A DNA stretch of 64,000 nt from Syngnathus acus. Its lineage: Eukaryota > Chordata > Actinopteri > Syngnathiformes > Syngnathidae. A program made the translations under genes and the position numbers. Of this stretch, positions 33,191 through 45,700 are shown piece after piece (the first letter of the stretch is position 1; each line of letters starts with the position of its first letter). Where the stretch lies: assembly GCF_901709675.1 (NCBI RefSeq), contig NC_051095.1, positions 3,161,956-3,225,955 on the forward strand, read 5' to 3'. The notes below the pieces were generated by a model. The model was not told the DNA's origin and ran no database searches. It worked only from the letters and a program-made list of their open reading frames with translations.

Positions 33191-34473
33191 TGTTGGGTTG
33201 TGTCCACAATTTAGGGAGCGCGGTACCTGCGCCTCACGGCAAAAGCCATTGCCAATCACCTGTCATCCAATTTACTCACTGCGTGCTCGTTTGATTTCTT
33301 CAGATTTAGGAAAATGCCAAGACACTGAAGCAGAAATTAGACTTACAGAGGTTGGTTGAGTTCAATCATAATTCTCGTTAAGAAAGCTCTGTTTTCAGGA
33401 AAGTACAATACAGCGCTGGGCCTTTCAAGAACAGAAAGTCTCCATTCCGAAAAGGCAACGTTCAAGGTTCTTCGGTCAGCTTATATTCAGTCGCACATGC
33501 CGGTGTGGGCCGAGTTTGATGGGTGATGAGTCTTTGGGGTGGGGCAAGTTCGCAGGAGATTTTGATTCCATGGGAGTGGGTGCTGCTTCGGTGAGAGCTG
33601 GTTCCGTGGGGGTGGGTGCTGATTATGGGCGATTCGGTGCGTGTGTGTGGGGGCTGTTGTCTTCCATCCCGTCTTTCGGCCTTGGCGATCATCTTTGGCC
33701 GGGTTCTTGGCTGTCTCCCTCTGGCTCCTGCTGGTTTTATCTCCAAGTGACCTTCCTGTAAACATTCTGCTCCATTCTTGCACATACACTGTCGCACCTC
33801 ATCCATTCGTCATTCTTTCAGTTTTGTCATTTTGTACGGAATTATGTGAGCTTTTGGCTGTGACATCATCAATTTATTAATGTTCCCTGACTATGCAAAG
33901 TTCGTACTCACCACTTACCATGTTTTTGTTTGTTTGTTCTTTTGATACTCCATGTACTTGCTTACGTCAGCATATTCTTAGTTTAATCATGCTTCCAACC
34001 ATATCTTTTCTTTGTTAGGCAAAATATTTCCCTCTGTCCAGAACGTTCAGCAGTCATCGAAAACTGGCCAAAACATTAGTCAAAACATAAGATACAATCA
34101 AGTACTGAACATTTTTAGACGACTTTGGCAGTGTCCGTGATTTCGAGAATCATCAGGCATGCATTAAACAGTTCCTTAAGGGTCATTAAGCTATTCAGGC
34201 AATATATCAAAAAACATTTGTTATTTCAAAGTGCTCAGAAATATATATCCGATCATAAAGTTATAAAAACCTTTGTCATTACCACCTATCAAAAATGTCT
34301 GGTTATGTCTTCTTTATTGATTTGGTGTGTAGGTATAATTATATGCTTAAAATATTTCTTTTATTGCTTTAATGTGAATATACTTGTCTGCTTATGTACT
34401 TTATTCAATGAGGTTTGAGCATATCTGTTTTTGTAGCTCGGCAGGACTTTTTGTATTTCGACCCCATTCCTTC

Positions 34474-34515
<42 letters not shown>

Positions 34516-34567
34516 TGTCTTTTAAACCCACATACAGCTAGCTCCACAGTGACTTAAATATGGCACT
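33191..34567. other. Distal flank of copy 4
   Basis: Class I flank sequence shared with copies 1, 2 and 6. It contains the uninterrupted TGCTG target (33617-33621) used by the solo LTR in copy 2, and an (ATCA)n run at 34477-34516. No gene is seen. Confidence 0.45.
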
Positions 34568-34789
34568 TTAAAGTGTTATTGATTGTATTTTATTTGTATT
34601 CATTTCCCCCCTCCTTTTATATGTTCGGAATAAAGACTCATCATCAACAGTGATGCATTCATCGATTGTCATACGTTCAACTGCTCTGCATTTCAAGTCA
34701 CAGCCAACAAACAGGGCCACCCCCCCTCCCTTCTTGTTTCTTCTACGAGGGAAATAACAGAAAACGACAATATAAGAACAAATAATCAA
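34568..34789 (-). mobile_element. LINE endonuclease fragment
   Basis: The same K-K-G-G-G-V-A-L-F-V fragment as at 10806-11024, on the minus strand and equally decayed. Confidence 0.55.
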
Positions 34790-34899
34790 TTGCTCTTAAG
34801 GAGTAGTATTGGCCTCTTAAACAATAAAGATCTCAATAAGGGACCAAGCATTGCAATTTACGAAATAAAAAAGAAATAAAATCTAACTTCTATACAGAA

Positions 34900-37250
34900 G
34901 AGCTCTTACATATAAGAGGGGGCAGTCAGAAATGTGAAGGGGGCATGTTTTTTTGTTTTTTTTACACATTTTTATCACTGTTTGTGTTTTCATCACGGCA
35001 GTTGTTAGCTGTGTGCCCAGATCTCAACCTGGAGAAGTGGATTGCACTCTGTCAGGCGTCTACACTAAGACCTGTCCAGCTTGGGTGTCCCACCTGAAGA
35101 CTAAATCTTCTGCTGGTATAGCTCTTAGGGTCACTGAGGCAAGCAAACCCCCTGACCACAATAAGGTGGCAATCCCTCAGGGGGCGAACTGAAAAATAAA
35201 TGAAATAAATAAATGAAAAGTAAAATAAAATATCCTTCCTCCAGATTTCAACAACCAAGCAATAATCATTTTCAACAACATAACATTCATCTTAACTGGA
35301 TGGCCTAATTCTCAAAATCATTTCAAGCTAAAGGAAAGACTTGTCACTATCATCAATATTTACAAAACTGAAAGGAAGTCTTATGAAAATAAAATCATCA
35401 AACATCAAGTTCTCAAACTAATTTATAAAAACAGAAACATTTATAATTTTTTATTTATTAGCTAAATAACTCAAAATAGTTAGGGAACTAATTTGTACAA
35501 CACAACAGTTACAGAACAGAACATTTAACATAACTTTTTTTCTTCTTTTTTTTAATGTATTTTTTTTATTAGCAACTTAACTAAAATCTCCTCCTTTCTC
35601 ATTATTTTTTCTCCCCACTCCACTCTACAACAAAATAGTTAGGGAACTAATTTGTACAACATAACAATTACAGAGCAGAACATATAACACATAACTTTTT
35701 TTTCTTTTTTTTAATGTATTTTTTTATTAGCAACTTAATAACTAAAATCTCCTCCTTTCTCACTATTTTTTCTCCCCACTCCACTCTACAACACCAGTCT
35801 CCTATTTCCTTGTGCAAAGACTCCCACAAATTCATCCATATCCAAGTTACTCGTTATGGACCTCTCATGGGCTAAGATGACCAAATGTATCTTTCGCTTG
35901 TGTAACATGGTGCGACGAGAAGGGGTTAGGACACGGTGGCAATGTGGACAAGGAACGCTCACACGATGCTGAAGACACACCAATTACCAGGGCTGTTACA
36001 TACAATTTATGCAACTCAGGAAAAGCGTCCTTGTACTCCTGTAGGTGTTTACAGACAGTGGATAGGTCTGTTTCATTTGGACATTTCTTGAGCAACATCT
36101 GTTTTGCCACAAGAATTCCATTTTTTAGATCATCTGCCACAGTGCCAGCCAGCGCGGACAGAGGATGCAACCCGGCTGAATCTAGAAATGTGCTGGATTT
36201 GGGTGCAAGAGTAGATATGGCTCTCATCAGCTCAACGTTCTTCTGAGAAAATCTATTCTCCATTTCTGAAATGGCCCTGTCAAGGATGTTGAGCAGAGAT
36301 CTTTTCAGAGACTGAGAGGGGGAAATGGTTGGATCGTCCGAGTGTGTATGGCCCACAGTTGAGAGCACGGCACTTTGACCAAGACATTTGCTCATTGTCC
36401 TCCTTCTCTTTGGAGGCGGTGCATCGTCCCCAGCAGCTGCCTGAGATGACTCTCCCCAATCCTCGTCTTCACGGAGGCTTTTTAAGGACTCCAGTGCTGC
36501 AGCAACAACCTCAGAAGCACCGCACATATCCACAGACTGAGACTGTAGAATTGCATTTGCTGGTTTCAAGACACCAAGCACCAGCACTAGAAACTTTCCA
36601 GTCTCAAAGAAGTGACGCCTCGAAATTTGACACAGCAGGCCCGATGCCTCGGTGCACAGGTCAACAGCAGCACTATCATCCTCTGTCATCTCAGATAGGA
36701 TACTGACAATATGGTCTTGATTGTCAACAATGCACCTTGTCAGCTCATAGTGGCTTCGGATTTCAAGCAGCCTTTTAAGGTTAGGTGCATTCTATTCCTC
36801 AGACACATAGTGGTGCTGAAAAAACTTGTACAATGAACTAGAGAGGTTAAAAAATCTCTTTGCACATGGTTCACTCTGTATGGCATGCACAACCACTAAG
36901 TGCAGTTGATGGTTGTAGCAGTGGATGTATGGGATATGCCTAGCAATCTTGTTTTGCAGCAGAGCTTGTACACCACCTCTTATCCCGCTCATCACAGAAG
37001 CTCCATCATAACACTGGCTAAGTATGTCGTCAGCACTGTAGCCAGCATCAGAAAGGTGTGTCAGTATTTCAGACGTGATGTACTCTGCATCAAGTTGATG
37101 CAAGTCAATCAACCCAATAAGATGCTCCTCTGGCATGGAATTGCTGACAAATCTAATCATCACAGACACATTTTCCACATTGCACCTGTCCCTGGTCCCA
37201 TCACTTTTGAGGCAAAACCCTGCAGAATCAGCATTTTCATATTTTTACAT
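34900..37250 (-). mobile_element. hAT (ZMYM1-like/DUF4371) transposon relic A
   Basis: Minus-strand coding pieces (37178-35786) make up the C-terminal two thirds of a hAT transposase of the type also found in ZMYM1-like genes. The element is cut at its 5' (transposase N-terminal) end, where it joins an L2-like LINE 5' UTR at about 37250. At the other end the terminal inverted repeat seen in relic B (57335) is missing here. A 160-bp non-coding tandem duplication lies at 35473-35792. The segment 34930-35260 is part of both relics and has no known domain. Confidence 0.65.
35786..37178 (-). pseudogene. hAT/ZMYM1-like transposase pseudogene A
   Basis: Reading on the minus strand: a DUF4371-like region (37178-36792) with C-Y-D-G-A-S-V-M-S-G (the Asp is the expected RNase-H-like catalytic residue) and C-Y-N-H-Q-L-H-L; then TAG at the end of Y-V-S-E-E; then the same frame resumes (36780 onward) through K-L-Y-V-T-A-L-V-I-G-V-S-S-A-S-C-E-R-S, the hAT dimerisation motif; then a frameshift near 35950, after which R-T-M-L-H-K-R-K-I-H-L-V-I-L-A-H-E-R completes the C-terminus. 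Copy A has lost Trp-Thr in E-I-R-W-T-S-H-Y-E compared with copy B. The stop and the frameshift are shared with copy B, so the gene was dead before duplication. Confidence 0.78.
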
Positions 37251-37680
37251 TTACATGTTGAGTGAGGTGTAAACAGTCCAATAGTTGCAGGGGGGCAGGA
37301 GGGGGTGTCGACATGGATGTTAACATCAGTGTAGTAGGCAGCCGGCTAACTGTGGAGGTTCGCCGCGGTCCAGGCGACCGTGGGCCGACCGCGCCAGCCT
37401 CACCGACACCGTCCTCTCCTTCCTCGCCAGCTCCGCCCGACAGGGCCTCTCCGCTCAACTTATGGCCCGTTGCGGTCCCGGCAACTGCGGCCCGACCGCT
37501 CCAGCCTGCACGCTAAAACCAAATGCTAAAAACTCAACTTTAATAATGGCTAAAAAATAAATAAATAAAAACACTAAAACTAAACTAATTCCGGTGGAGA
37601 AGCGGTGAACAATCAGCGCCAGCGTCCTCTCCCCAGATTACTTCCTCCAAATGTTCAAATAATAACACATGAAAGCCAAA
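37251..37680 (-). mobile_element. L2/CR1-like LINE remnant (5' UTR end)
   Basis: Bases 37255-37330 match 3235-3310 (end of the endonuclease frame) and the GC-rich 37340-37510 matches 3350-3530. The hAT relic replaces the rest of the LINE. The same junction occurs at about 59700. Confidence 0.65.
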
Positions 37681-39056
37681 TTGAGCAAATTGGCTATTTC
37701 AGAAGTGTGTGTCAAGCGGGTAGCCCTTTGCCTTAATCAGTACCCAGGAAGTAGATCTCGGTTTAAGAAAGGTTGGTGACCCCTGCTCTACAACATGCGT
37801 GGCACCTGATACAATTGTGTTTCGTCTCTGCGAGCGGCACTTGTCTTTGTCCTTGTCTCTTATTTAACCTTTTTTGAAATGTTGGCACTCGTATGCGCTG
37901 CTGTGACAAGTAAATTTCCCCGCTGTGGAATGAATAAAGTTCTATCATCATCATCAATTGGAAATGTTTCTTATTTCAAATTGAAATGCAGCTGATGCAC
38001 TTTCTGGGTCATCTCGCTGCTTTTCAGACTCGCACTACTCAACTCGCTACGTTCATTTTAGTATCTCTAAAGTGCTAATTATGATCGTTCTCACTTTGGG
38101 CTGTAACAAGACTGATTCATTGTATTTATTCTTATCACTTTATTCTGAGGGCATTTTATTGATCAGTTTGAGCGGAAAGTATTCAATCAATAACGACCAT
38201 TTGGATCACAAAACATCTAGTTGTCAAGTTATTATTGATGATGGATGTCATGAGAAGTGAGGACAGTTCACAGCAAGTACTGCAAATCATATTTTAGTCA
38301 ATAGAGGGGGCCACAAGACCGCTACAAGATCTTGTAGCGCCACATCAGCTGGGGCAAAACTGACACTCGTCATCCAAAACGAAATTTGAAAGACAGCAAA
38401 TTGTTAACAAATGCTTTATTTAAGATAAGAGTGTTAGTGCCGTTAAGTAAACTTCATGTACCTTATCAGCTAGCTTTATAGTAGACGGGAATACATTGCT
38501 ATAACTGTTGGAAGTTTAAGTTCATACATTTGGAAAATTAAAAAAATGACACAAATCAAAGTGGTGAACACCAGCATAAATATGCAAACGATGAAATATG
38601 GAAAAGCCATCGTACATTAATTAAATGTTATACAGGAGAGTATGTAATTAATAATTAACATTTCACGATAATGGAAATAAAATTGTATCTAATCTTTCCA
38701 AGAAAATCTTTATATAGTCTCCTGAATATTATATAAATAATAAATACTCGAGTTGTTCGAATTGTTTATTTTTATTCATTTATTTTTGGCAAATTAAAAA
38801 GTGAGAACAGAGTAGGCAATCAGTGATTTGTAACAAAACTGGCCAGAGTTGAATCTTTCATCCAGCGCTCCACTTTTCCACATGCAATATGGCGGAAAAG
38901 TTGACCTACGTTCAGCAATTAAGCTGGGTTTATGGATATTTTCAATGATAAAAGCCATCGACGGTCACGTGATTTCACGGAAAGCCAAACTTTAATTTAC
39001 GTTGTAGTTACGCAGCCCACCAGGGGGCGGCGCTGTTTCAACGAGTGGTTTATTTA
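37681..39056. repeat. Upstream block of copy 5
   Basis: The LINE tail (37790-37960) is followed by the shared upstream block (37965 on). The block is paralogous to 3967-5100, with a deletion of about 75 bp near 38000 (GATGCACTTTCTGGG). No gene is recognised. Confidence 0.5.
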
Positions 39057-39106
39057 TATATATATATATATGTTTTTAAGACGCGCACACACACGCACAG
39101 TCATAT

Positions 39107-39176
39107 GCGGGAGTCGAACTCATGGTCCATGCACACAAGACAGTCGAGTGTACCACGACACTTTCAGCCATCCTCA
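39107..39176 (-). other. tRNA-like (SINE-head-like) sequence before copy 5
   Basis: On the minus strand the segment reads GGATGGCTGAAAGTG (A-box-like TGGCnnAG) and, about 45 nt later, GAGTTCGACTCCCGC (B-box-like). The spacing suits a Pol III internal promoter of tRNA type, and the end GTTCGACTCCCGC resembles a T-arm. I cannot fold a full cloverleaf with confidence. It may be a SINE head. It ends 26 bp before the copy 5 CRE. Confidence 0.42.
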
Positions 39177-39202
39177 GTTTATTAACATACTGTTGGAGTG
39201 AG

Positions 39203-39227
39203 TGACGTCATCGCCAGGCTGAATTGG
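39203..39227 (+). promoter_or_regulatory. SXY-like module of copy 5 with shortened X2-Y gap
   Basis: TGACGTCA is at 39203-39210 and ATTGG at 39223-39227, a gap of 12 nt, against 18 nt in copies 1, 2, 3, 6 and 7. Six bases (ACTCCA) are missing between GGCTGA and ATTGG. This rotates the Y box by about half a helical turn relative to the CRE. Confidence 0.65.
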
Positions 39228-39358
39228 CTTGCCTGAAAGGTAATCGAAGCGCGTCCTGCGCTTCGCTGTTCTTTCCGCGTTCGCCTGTTGGACGACGAGT
39301 CGCAACTATGACCGAATACCCTGCTTGACGAAAATCGAGAAACAACTTGATGATTACA

Positions 39359-41811
39359 ATGAATTTACTTGCATTCTTTGTTTTGGCTGTGCAAATATAC
39401 AGCGTGACGCCTGGTAAGTTGGACTTTTCGGTTTATTATTCTAAAGATTGACGCTCTTGATTTGGAAGTGACGCAGTCATTATTGTTTATTGCTTTCGTT
39501 TTCGCCACTCGTCTGTTGCGTCGGCATTTTAAGTTCTTCCACCTGAACGCCCGTTTTGTCGGAGTTATACGGGAATACATAGCTATTATTATGAATGTAA
39601 GAAAGTTGGAAAACTTGAAAATGGCACAAATCAAAGTGATGTGCCCCAGCATAAATATGCAATCGATGAAATATGGAAAAGCCTACGCACAAGAATGAAA
39701 TGTTGTACAGGGGAGTCGTTGCAATTCATAATTAACATTTCACAGTCATGGCAATAAACATGTGTCTCATCTTTCAGAAAAAAACATTGTATAGCCTCCT
39801 TACATTATAATGTCGATAAGAGTCATCATGTCTCCGTAAATGATATAAGGCAGTTCTTTTGTTCAGACAAGCGACATTTTTGTACATTTTTCCTGCTGAC
39901 AGTTTCGACTGTGAGGAAGACTGGAGACACAATCGAAACTGTCAGCAGGTAACATCTAAAAGTGTTTCACTTGTCCGAACAAAAGGATTGCCTCATATTA
40001 TTAATGGATTTTTTGTTTTTACAAATGAAGGAGGTTGGCAAAAGTTACGTCATTCGATTTCTTTCATCAGTGGATGTCAATCACTGCTGAGGGGCATCAA
40101 ATATCTCGCTTAGGGCGTCACACTGAAATCCAACATATTAACAACTGGGAGAAAAAAACAAAGGCAGGTTGTCAAATTCAAGTTTGACAAGTTTGACAAG
40201 TTTGTGCGGAAGAACGCGTTTGGAGAAACATGACATTTCCAATTTCAAGTGCTGCAAAGTTCCAACTGCAGGCCGAATCATTGAAAATATGAAGATTGAT
40301 TTGATCATGTGTGTCATTTTTGTGTTTGCCTTCCAGTCATTCACACGCTCAATTATTTCATGACGGGCTCTCAAGTTGCAAAGCTACCAGAGTACTGGGA
40401 GGCCGCGTATGTTGACGGCGTTCAGATTCTGCACTTTGACAGCAACCACAGGAAAGCAAAAGCAAAACAAGACTGGGTGGACAAAATCACAGAAGATGAT
40501 CCGCACTACTGGGAGAGAGAGACGGCGATCAGTATTCAGACTGAGCAGATCTTCAAAGTCAGCATTGAAAACATTAAAAAGCGCTTCAACCAAACTGGAG
40601 GTTTGTTTACGTCCAACCTTCTGCTCGTCAAATGACACTTTTTCTGTCACTGCTGGCTTCTCTCTGATCATCGTCCTCGCTGAATCTTGTGCGCCATCCT
40701 TTCAGGTGTTCACATGTATCAGTGGATGTACGGCTGTGAATGGAATGATGAGACTGGGGAGGTTGATGGTTGGGAGCACCACAGTTACGATGGAGAAGAC
40801 TTCATATCATTTGAGCTGAAGACGATGAGCTGGATCGCAGCACATCCGCAAGCTTTCATCACCAAACTCAAGTGGGACCAAGACGACGGGTTCAATCAAT
40901 ACTGGAAGAATATTCTCACTGAGGTGTGTCCTTTACGGTTGAAGAAGCACGTGAGCAACGGGAGGGAGTTCCTGACCAGAACCGGTACATTGTCCTCTCA
41001 CGCCTTCTCTGCGTCTTTCAAGCTCACACACAATGTCCATCTTTGCCGCTCTTTCAAGTTGTTTCTTTTCCTCCATGCACATCCTCCACTCTTCTCTCCA
41101 TCTTTGCGCGCAGAGCTTCCCACGGTGTCTCTCCTGCAGAAGACGCCTTCCTCTCCGGTCACCTGCCACGCCACGGGTTTCTACCCCAGGACGTCGGACC
41201 TCTTTTGGAGGAAGGACGGCGAGCAGATCCACGAGGACGTGGAGATGGGGGAGACCCTCCCCAACCACGACGGAACCTTCCAGACCACGGCCGACCTGAA
41301 AGTGGAGCTGACGCCCGATGCGGAGGGCCGCTACGAATGCGTGTTCAAACTGGATGGCGTCCGGGAGGAGATGGTCACCAAGCTGTACGCCAGAAGCATC
41401 CTGAGCAACGCGCGCATCCAGGGTGAGCAATGCGTCGGACACGGCTCGGCGTCACGCCCACAGTCGTTCACGTGTCTTGTTTTGTTGCCATGTGAAGAAG
41501 AGGAAGACAGGAAGAAGGCGGTGGCCATCGCTGTCCCGCTGGTGGTCCTGGCTCTGGTGGCGGTGGCGGTGGCGCTGGGGGTGTTCCTGGCCAAGCGTCG
41601 CAAAAGCCAAAAAGGTGAACGTCGACACAAATGTTTGCTCCGTTTGTGGCGATTCCTAATCTCCTCTCGCTTCTCTTCCATTTCAGCCATTTACGTTCCA
41701 GCTTGTAAGTGAGACGTTTTGCCCTTCCTTTTTTGGAAAAAATGGCAATGCCTTGAATGTATTTTCTTTTATGCTCCCTCAGGCAATGCCTCATCTTCTG
41801 AGCCGGACTGA
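39359..41811 (+). CDS. MHC class I heavy chain copy 5 (intact, 356 aa)
   Basis: Exons: 39359-39413, 40337-40600, 40706-40984, 41114-41422, 41498-41614, 41687-41704, 41783-41811. This copy keeps the second alpha2 cysteine (TGT 40927-40929) and so the canonical alpha2 disulfide. The groove floor is distinctive (Met at 9, Q-W-M-Y before the first alpha2 cysteine, E-H-H at the 114-116 equivalents); the 159-equivalent is Ile and the 171-equivalent His. The alpha1 helix ends S-I-E-N-I-K-K-R-F, different from all other copies. The cytoplasmic tail is of the C-N-A-S-S-S-E-P-D type, also seen in copy 0. Introns 3-5 are stop-free and multiples of three, as in copy 3. It is the second gene of the higher-order unit, paired with copy 7. 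Confidence 0.88.
39890..39963. repeat. Fold-back element in intron 1 of copy 5, left arm degraded
   Basis: Only the first palindrome is present. Its outer left arm has changed (TTTTGTACATTTTTCC in place of TTTAGATGTTACC), while CTGCTGACAGTTTCGACTGTG and the whole right arm remain. Confidence 0.65.
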
Positions 41812-42652
41812 ATGAACCCCACTAAGGTTGAAGGGATGTCTTCTTTTCTTGGGTGCCACGCTTGATTGAATCATCGCATTCCAACTGTATGAAATATTTG
41901 GAAATGTTTCTTATTTCAAATTGAAATGCAACAGTTTTTCAAGTGCAGTGAATTGTAATTGTATTTACTTCACTAGTTCTTCCAAATACCGCTAGAGGGA
42001 GCCAACATACCACAAGTAATATCCGCATCACACGTTGCTTTTTTTGAAGTGCTTTTTTGTTAAGCGAGCTACTGATTAATTTGATATAAGTTTGAGTATC
42101 ATTATAAAAATATTTGAAATGAGGTTTCTGGTCACTGTATTTTCACTTGTGGATATATAATTTAGCCAGGATAAGCAAGAAATTTCTGATAAAGAACACG
42201 TCTTTTTTCTGTTGTCTTCTAAAAAAAAGCATACAAAACACATTCCTATTTACAGAAAAGTCCATGTGGAGTTTATTTTGATGTTTTTATTTTATTTATC
42301 TCCGTCATTGATGTGTATTTTGATCAATAGACAATTCAACTTTAGCAAGTAAACGCATATTTACATAATTATGCTTGAGAAGGAACAAGATGAAGAAAAT
42401 CTTATAGTTCCTGCCCCCTTCCACATAATAATAAAATAAAACAACATAATAAGTGCAAAACTTCATCAAGTACAAACCAAACACCTCACGAGAAAATATA
42501 TACAAAACCAGACAAGAAATAACTAAATTCATAAATATAAAGTGAAATGTCAACTCTTACGGCTGTCCATATAATCTTATTGTTCTGTCGTTATGGATTT
42601 TTTTTCAACTGGAATATATTTTTACAATACTTTATCTCATTGAAAAGAGAAG
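41812..42652. other. 3' flank of copy 5, no gene seen
   Basis: Standard class I 3' flank, AT-rich, without coding sequence. Unlike copy 3, it keeps the segment between 42120 and 42490. Confidence 0.45.
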
Positions 42653-42796
42653 GTACGAATAGAAATCGATGGAACTGAAATTGAAAGGGTGCAGGAAAAC
42701 AAATTTCTTGGGGTTATAATAGATGACAGGCTGAGTTGCTGAGTCAAACTATGGAGCAGTCTAAGTGAGGAACTCAAGCAAAGTCCAAATATCCAC
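42653..42796 (+). mobile_element. LINE 3' fragment, cut by BEL/Pao element B
   Basis: The same remnant and the same breakpoint (AAATATCCAC/TGTTCTG) as at 21309/21310, showing that the two BEL/Pao copies derive from one insertion followed by duplication. Confidence 0.68.
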
Positions 42797-45700
42797 TGTT
42801 CTGCCCTCAGAATTGTTTTCATGATGTAAGAAATGTTTTCTATGTAAAGAAGCATACGCAATGGTTATTTGTCGTTCGGAAGCAAAGCGGAAATGTATTT
42901 TGAAATGCACCGGAAGCTGCGCATGTTTTTGTTGAAGCGACTTGACAACTGATGAGTTGAGAGACGTTAGGGCTACTCGCGTCATCTAAGCGAATCTTTG
43001 TTTATAAAATAAGAATATTCATAGAATAAACTAAGTGTGTTTGTTGTTTCACTTGCAGTTTCACTCGTGTTTAACACTGAACAGAAATAAAGGGAGCAAG
43101 ACGCTCTGAATCCTGGCGCAAGTGTTCTATACATGAGTTGGGCTGGCTGATGAACTGTGACAACGAAAAGATTCAAACATGGCCGCCAAATCGACGACAC
43201 GGAGACGGTAGACTTTGAAGAGAATTCACGTCGACCTTCATCTTCCAAGTCATCAGTCCACAGTCGATCGAGAGCTAGTGCTACCTTCAAACGCTCGTCA
43301 TCCTACAATTCCGTTCTGGAGGCAGCTGCCAGAGCTTCGGCTGAAGCAGCGGCAACCAAGGTAGCCTAGTCAAGGAAGCAGTTGGAAATTAAAAGGCAAC
43401 GAGCTAGGCTAGACATAGATTTAGAAGAATTAGAAATTGAAAAGGAAGCAGAAGATTATGTGCAAAGCCAAACGCAGCTCAACGCGCAGTCCCTTGTAGC
43501 CTACAGTGTTGTCTGGCGCCGCGAAGCCACACATAGTCCACCACCTGCGGCAGCTGAGGAGAGGTCCTCACACAACGTCTGCAGACCATCAGTGAATGAG
43601 GAACGTGAGGAAAAGGAGCAGTTCCAAGAGGCAATCAACACTCCGTATTATGCCCCCCCCCCCATTTCATGGTGCAGTCAGACCTTGTGAGTCCAGCCTC
43701 CTACGACAGTCATCAGCCACACCGACGACACCACCACGCATGGATGACTTCAGGCCTTTGCGTGATAACTTCAGGCCTCTTCAGAGTGACATCGGAACCC
43801 CGACTCAGCCTTCACATGCAGCAAGGCACACATCTGCCCCAAAGCCACCTGACAGTCCACATATGCAACAAGGTCAGTATTCTCCTCCTCATGCCAGCCC
43901 TCCACACATGATAGACTTTGCCAAGTTTCTTGCTCGCAGAGAATTAGTGACGACTGGCCTCACAAAATGTGATGATATGCCAGAGAAGTCCTCATTCCTA
44001 AATGCAACACAAGGCTTAGGTTTATCATACAGTGAGGAGCTGGACCTCTTGGTGAAGTGGCTCGGTAAAGACTCGTCTGAACATGTAAAGAGGATCCGTG
44101 CTGTTTATGTCACCGAGCTCAAAGCTGCTCTACAACTGTCCTGGGATAGACGGCGTGAATGCTATGGCGCACCAGAAATAATTGAAAACGCCCTGTTCAA
44201 AAGAGTGGACGATTTTCCCCGTCTGACAACACGAAGCTAAGATTGCTCAGTGATCTCCTCATGGAGCTATTAGCAGCCAAAAACGATGGATATCTTCCTG
44301 GCCTTGCATACCTCGACACGCCTCGTGGGATAAAGCCTATTGTGGAGAAGTTACCTTCAGGCCTGCAGGAGAAATGGCTCGGTGTAGGCTCAAAGTACAA
44401 GGAGCGCTACAGGACATCTTTCCCTCCCTTTTCGTTTTTGGTGGACTTTGTGTACGGCCAAGCCAAGGCTCGAAATGACCCAAACTTCAGCCTGTCCATC
44501 AGTAGCCAGCCGTACAGCAAAGGTGAGGAAGCTCCATTCAAGCCAAGTGAATTTAAGACTGCTGTGCGCAAAACAGACGTGTCTGGTACCACTGATGCAA
44601 ACGCCTTAAACTCTACGGACGATGGAAAGGAAAACAATGAGCCGGCTCGTGATTGCCCTGTGCGCAAGAAAACGCGCCCATTGGAAATATGCAGATCATT
44701 TAGAGCAAAAACATTACAGGAAAGAAAAGACCACCTTGCCAAGGATTGTCAGGCATCATTGAAATGTGGTGAGTGCGACAGCCAAAGACACAGCTCCGCG
44801 ATGCACCCAGACACCTCTCTGCCTCCCGATCAATCGGCCCTTCCACAAATCGGTTTAAAGTCCGCTTTCCAGGCGCCGCTGGGTTGGACTGGATTCTCAA
44901 TATGGCTTTCTTCCACCGGGGACGGTCCATGGCCATCTCGTGGTTGAGAGTCCTATACTGAGAACATTTTTGGAGCAAAACCTTTTACAGCCGGATGCCC
45001 TTCCTGACACCAACCCAAGGGGAAATTGATTTTCTGTCGGGGTTGACTCCCTTAGCCCATTCCTCCATGAGAGATATGATACGTGCACACAAAGTGAGAG
45101 ATCAAGTCAATGGTCCTCATAACGCACCTTTTGCCCAGCGCCTGGACTTAGGCTGGGTCATTATAGGCGAAGTCTGCCTGGACAACGCCCACAAGCCAAC
45201 CCTGAGCATCTTCAAAACTCATGTGCTTCAAAATGGACGTCCGTCACTTCTCATTTCAAAAACGCTGAGATGAAAGAGCAGTTTTCCTCCTTCGTGGAAA
45301 AGCTTTTTGAAAACAACCATGCAGAGGTTGCCTCATCCATTGACGACACAAACGAATGCTGGTACCTGGCCTTTTTTGGTGTGTACCACCCCCAGAAGCC
45401 TGGGCAAATACGGGTCGTGTTTGACTCAAGCGGAGGTGGAGCAGTTGGTGGGCCGGTGCAGAGACAATAGCCTGATCCTGAATGTGGAGAAGACGAAGGA
45501 GATCATCGTCGACTTCAGGAAAAACCAGCCTCACCACGCTCCACTGATCATCAACAGCTCAGCTGTGGAGGTGGTCAGCAGCACTAAATTCCTGGGGGTC
45601 CACATCACAGACGACCTCACCTGGACTGTGAACACCACGAGACTGGTCAAGAGGGCACAGAAGCGCTTGTACTTCCTGCGGAGGATGAGGAGAGCCCACC

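Noticed and set aside
34953-35192. Short frame with V-S-C-V-P-R-S-Q-P-G-E considered as a secreted cysteine-containing peptide gene (also 57399-57638)
   Set aside because: It lies inside the hAT relic beside its terminus, has no separate promoter or splice signals and resembles repeat-derived sequence.
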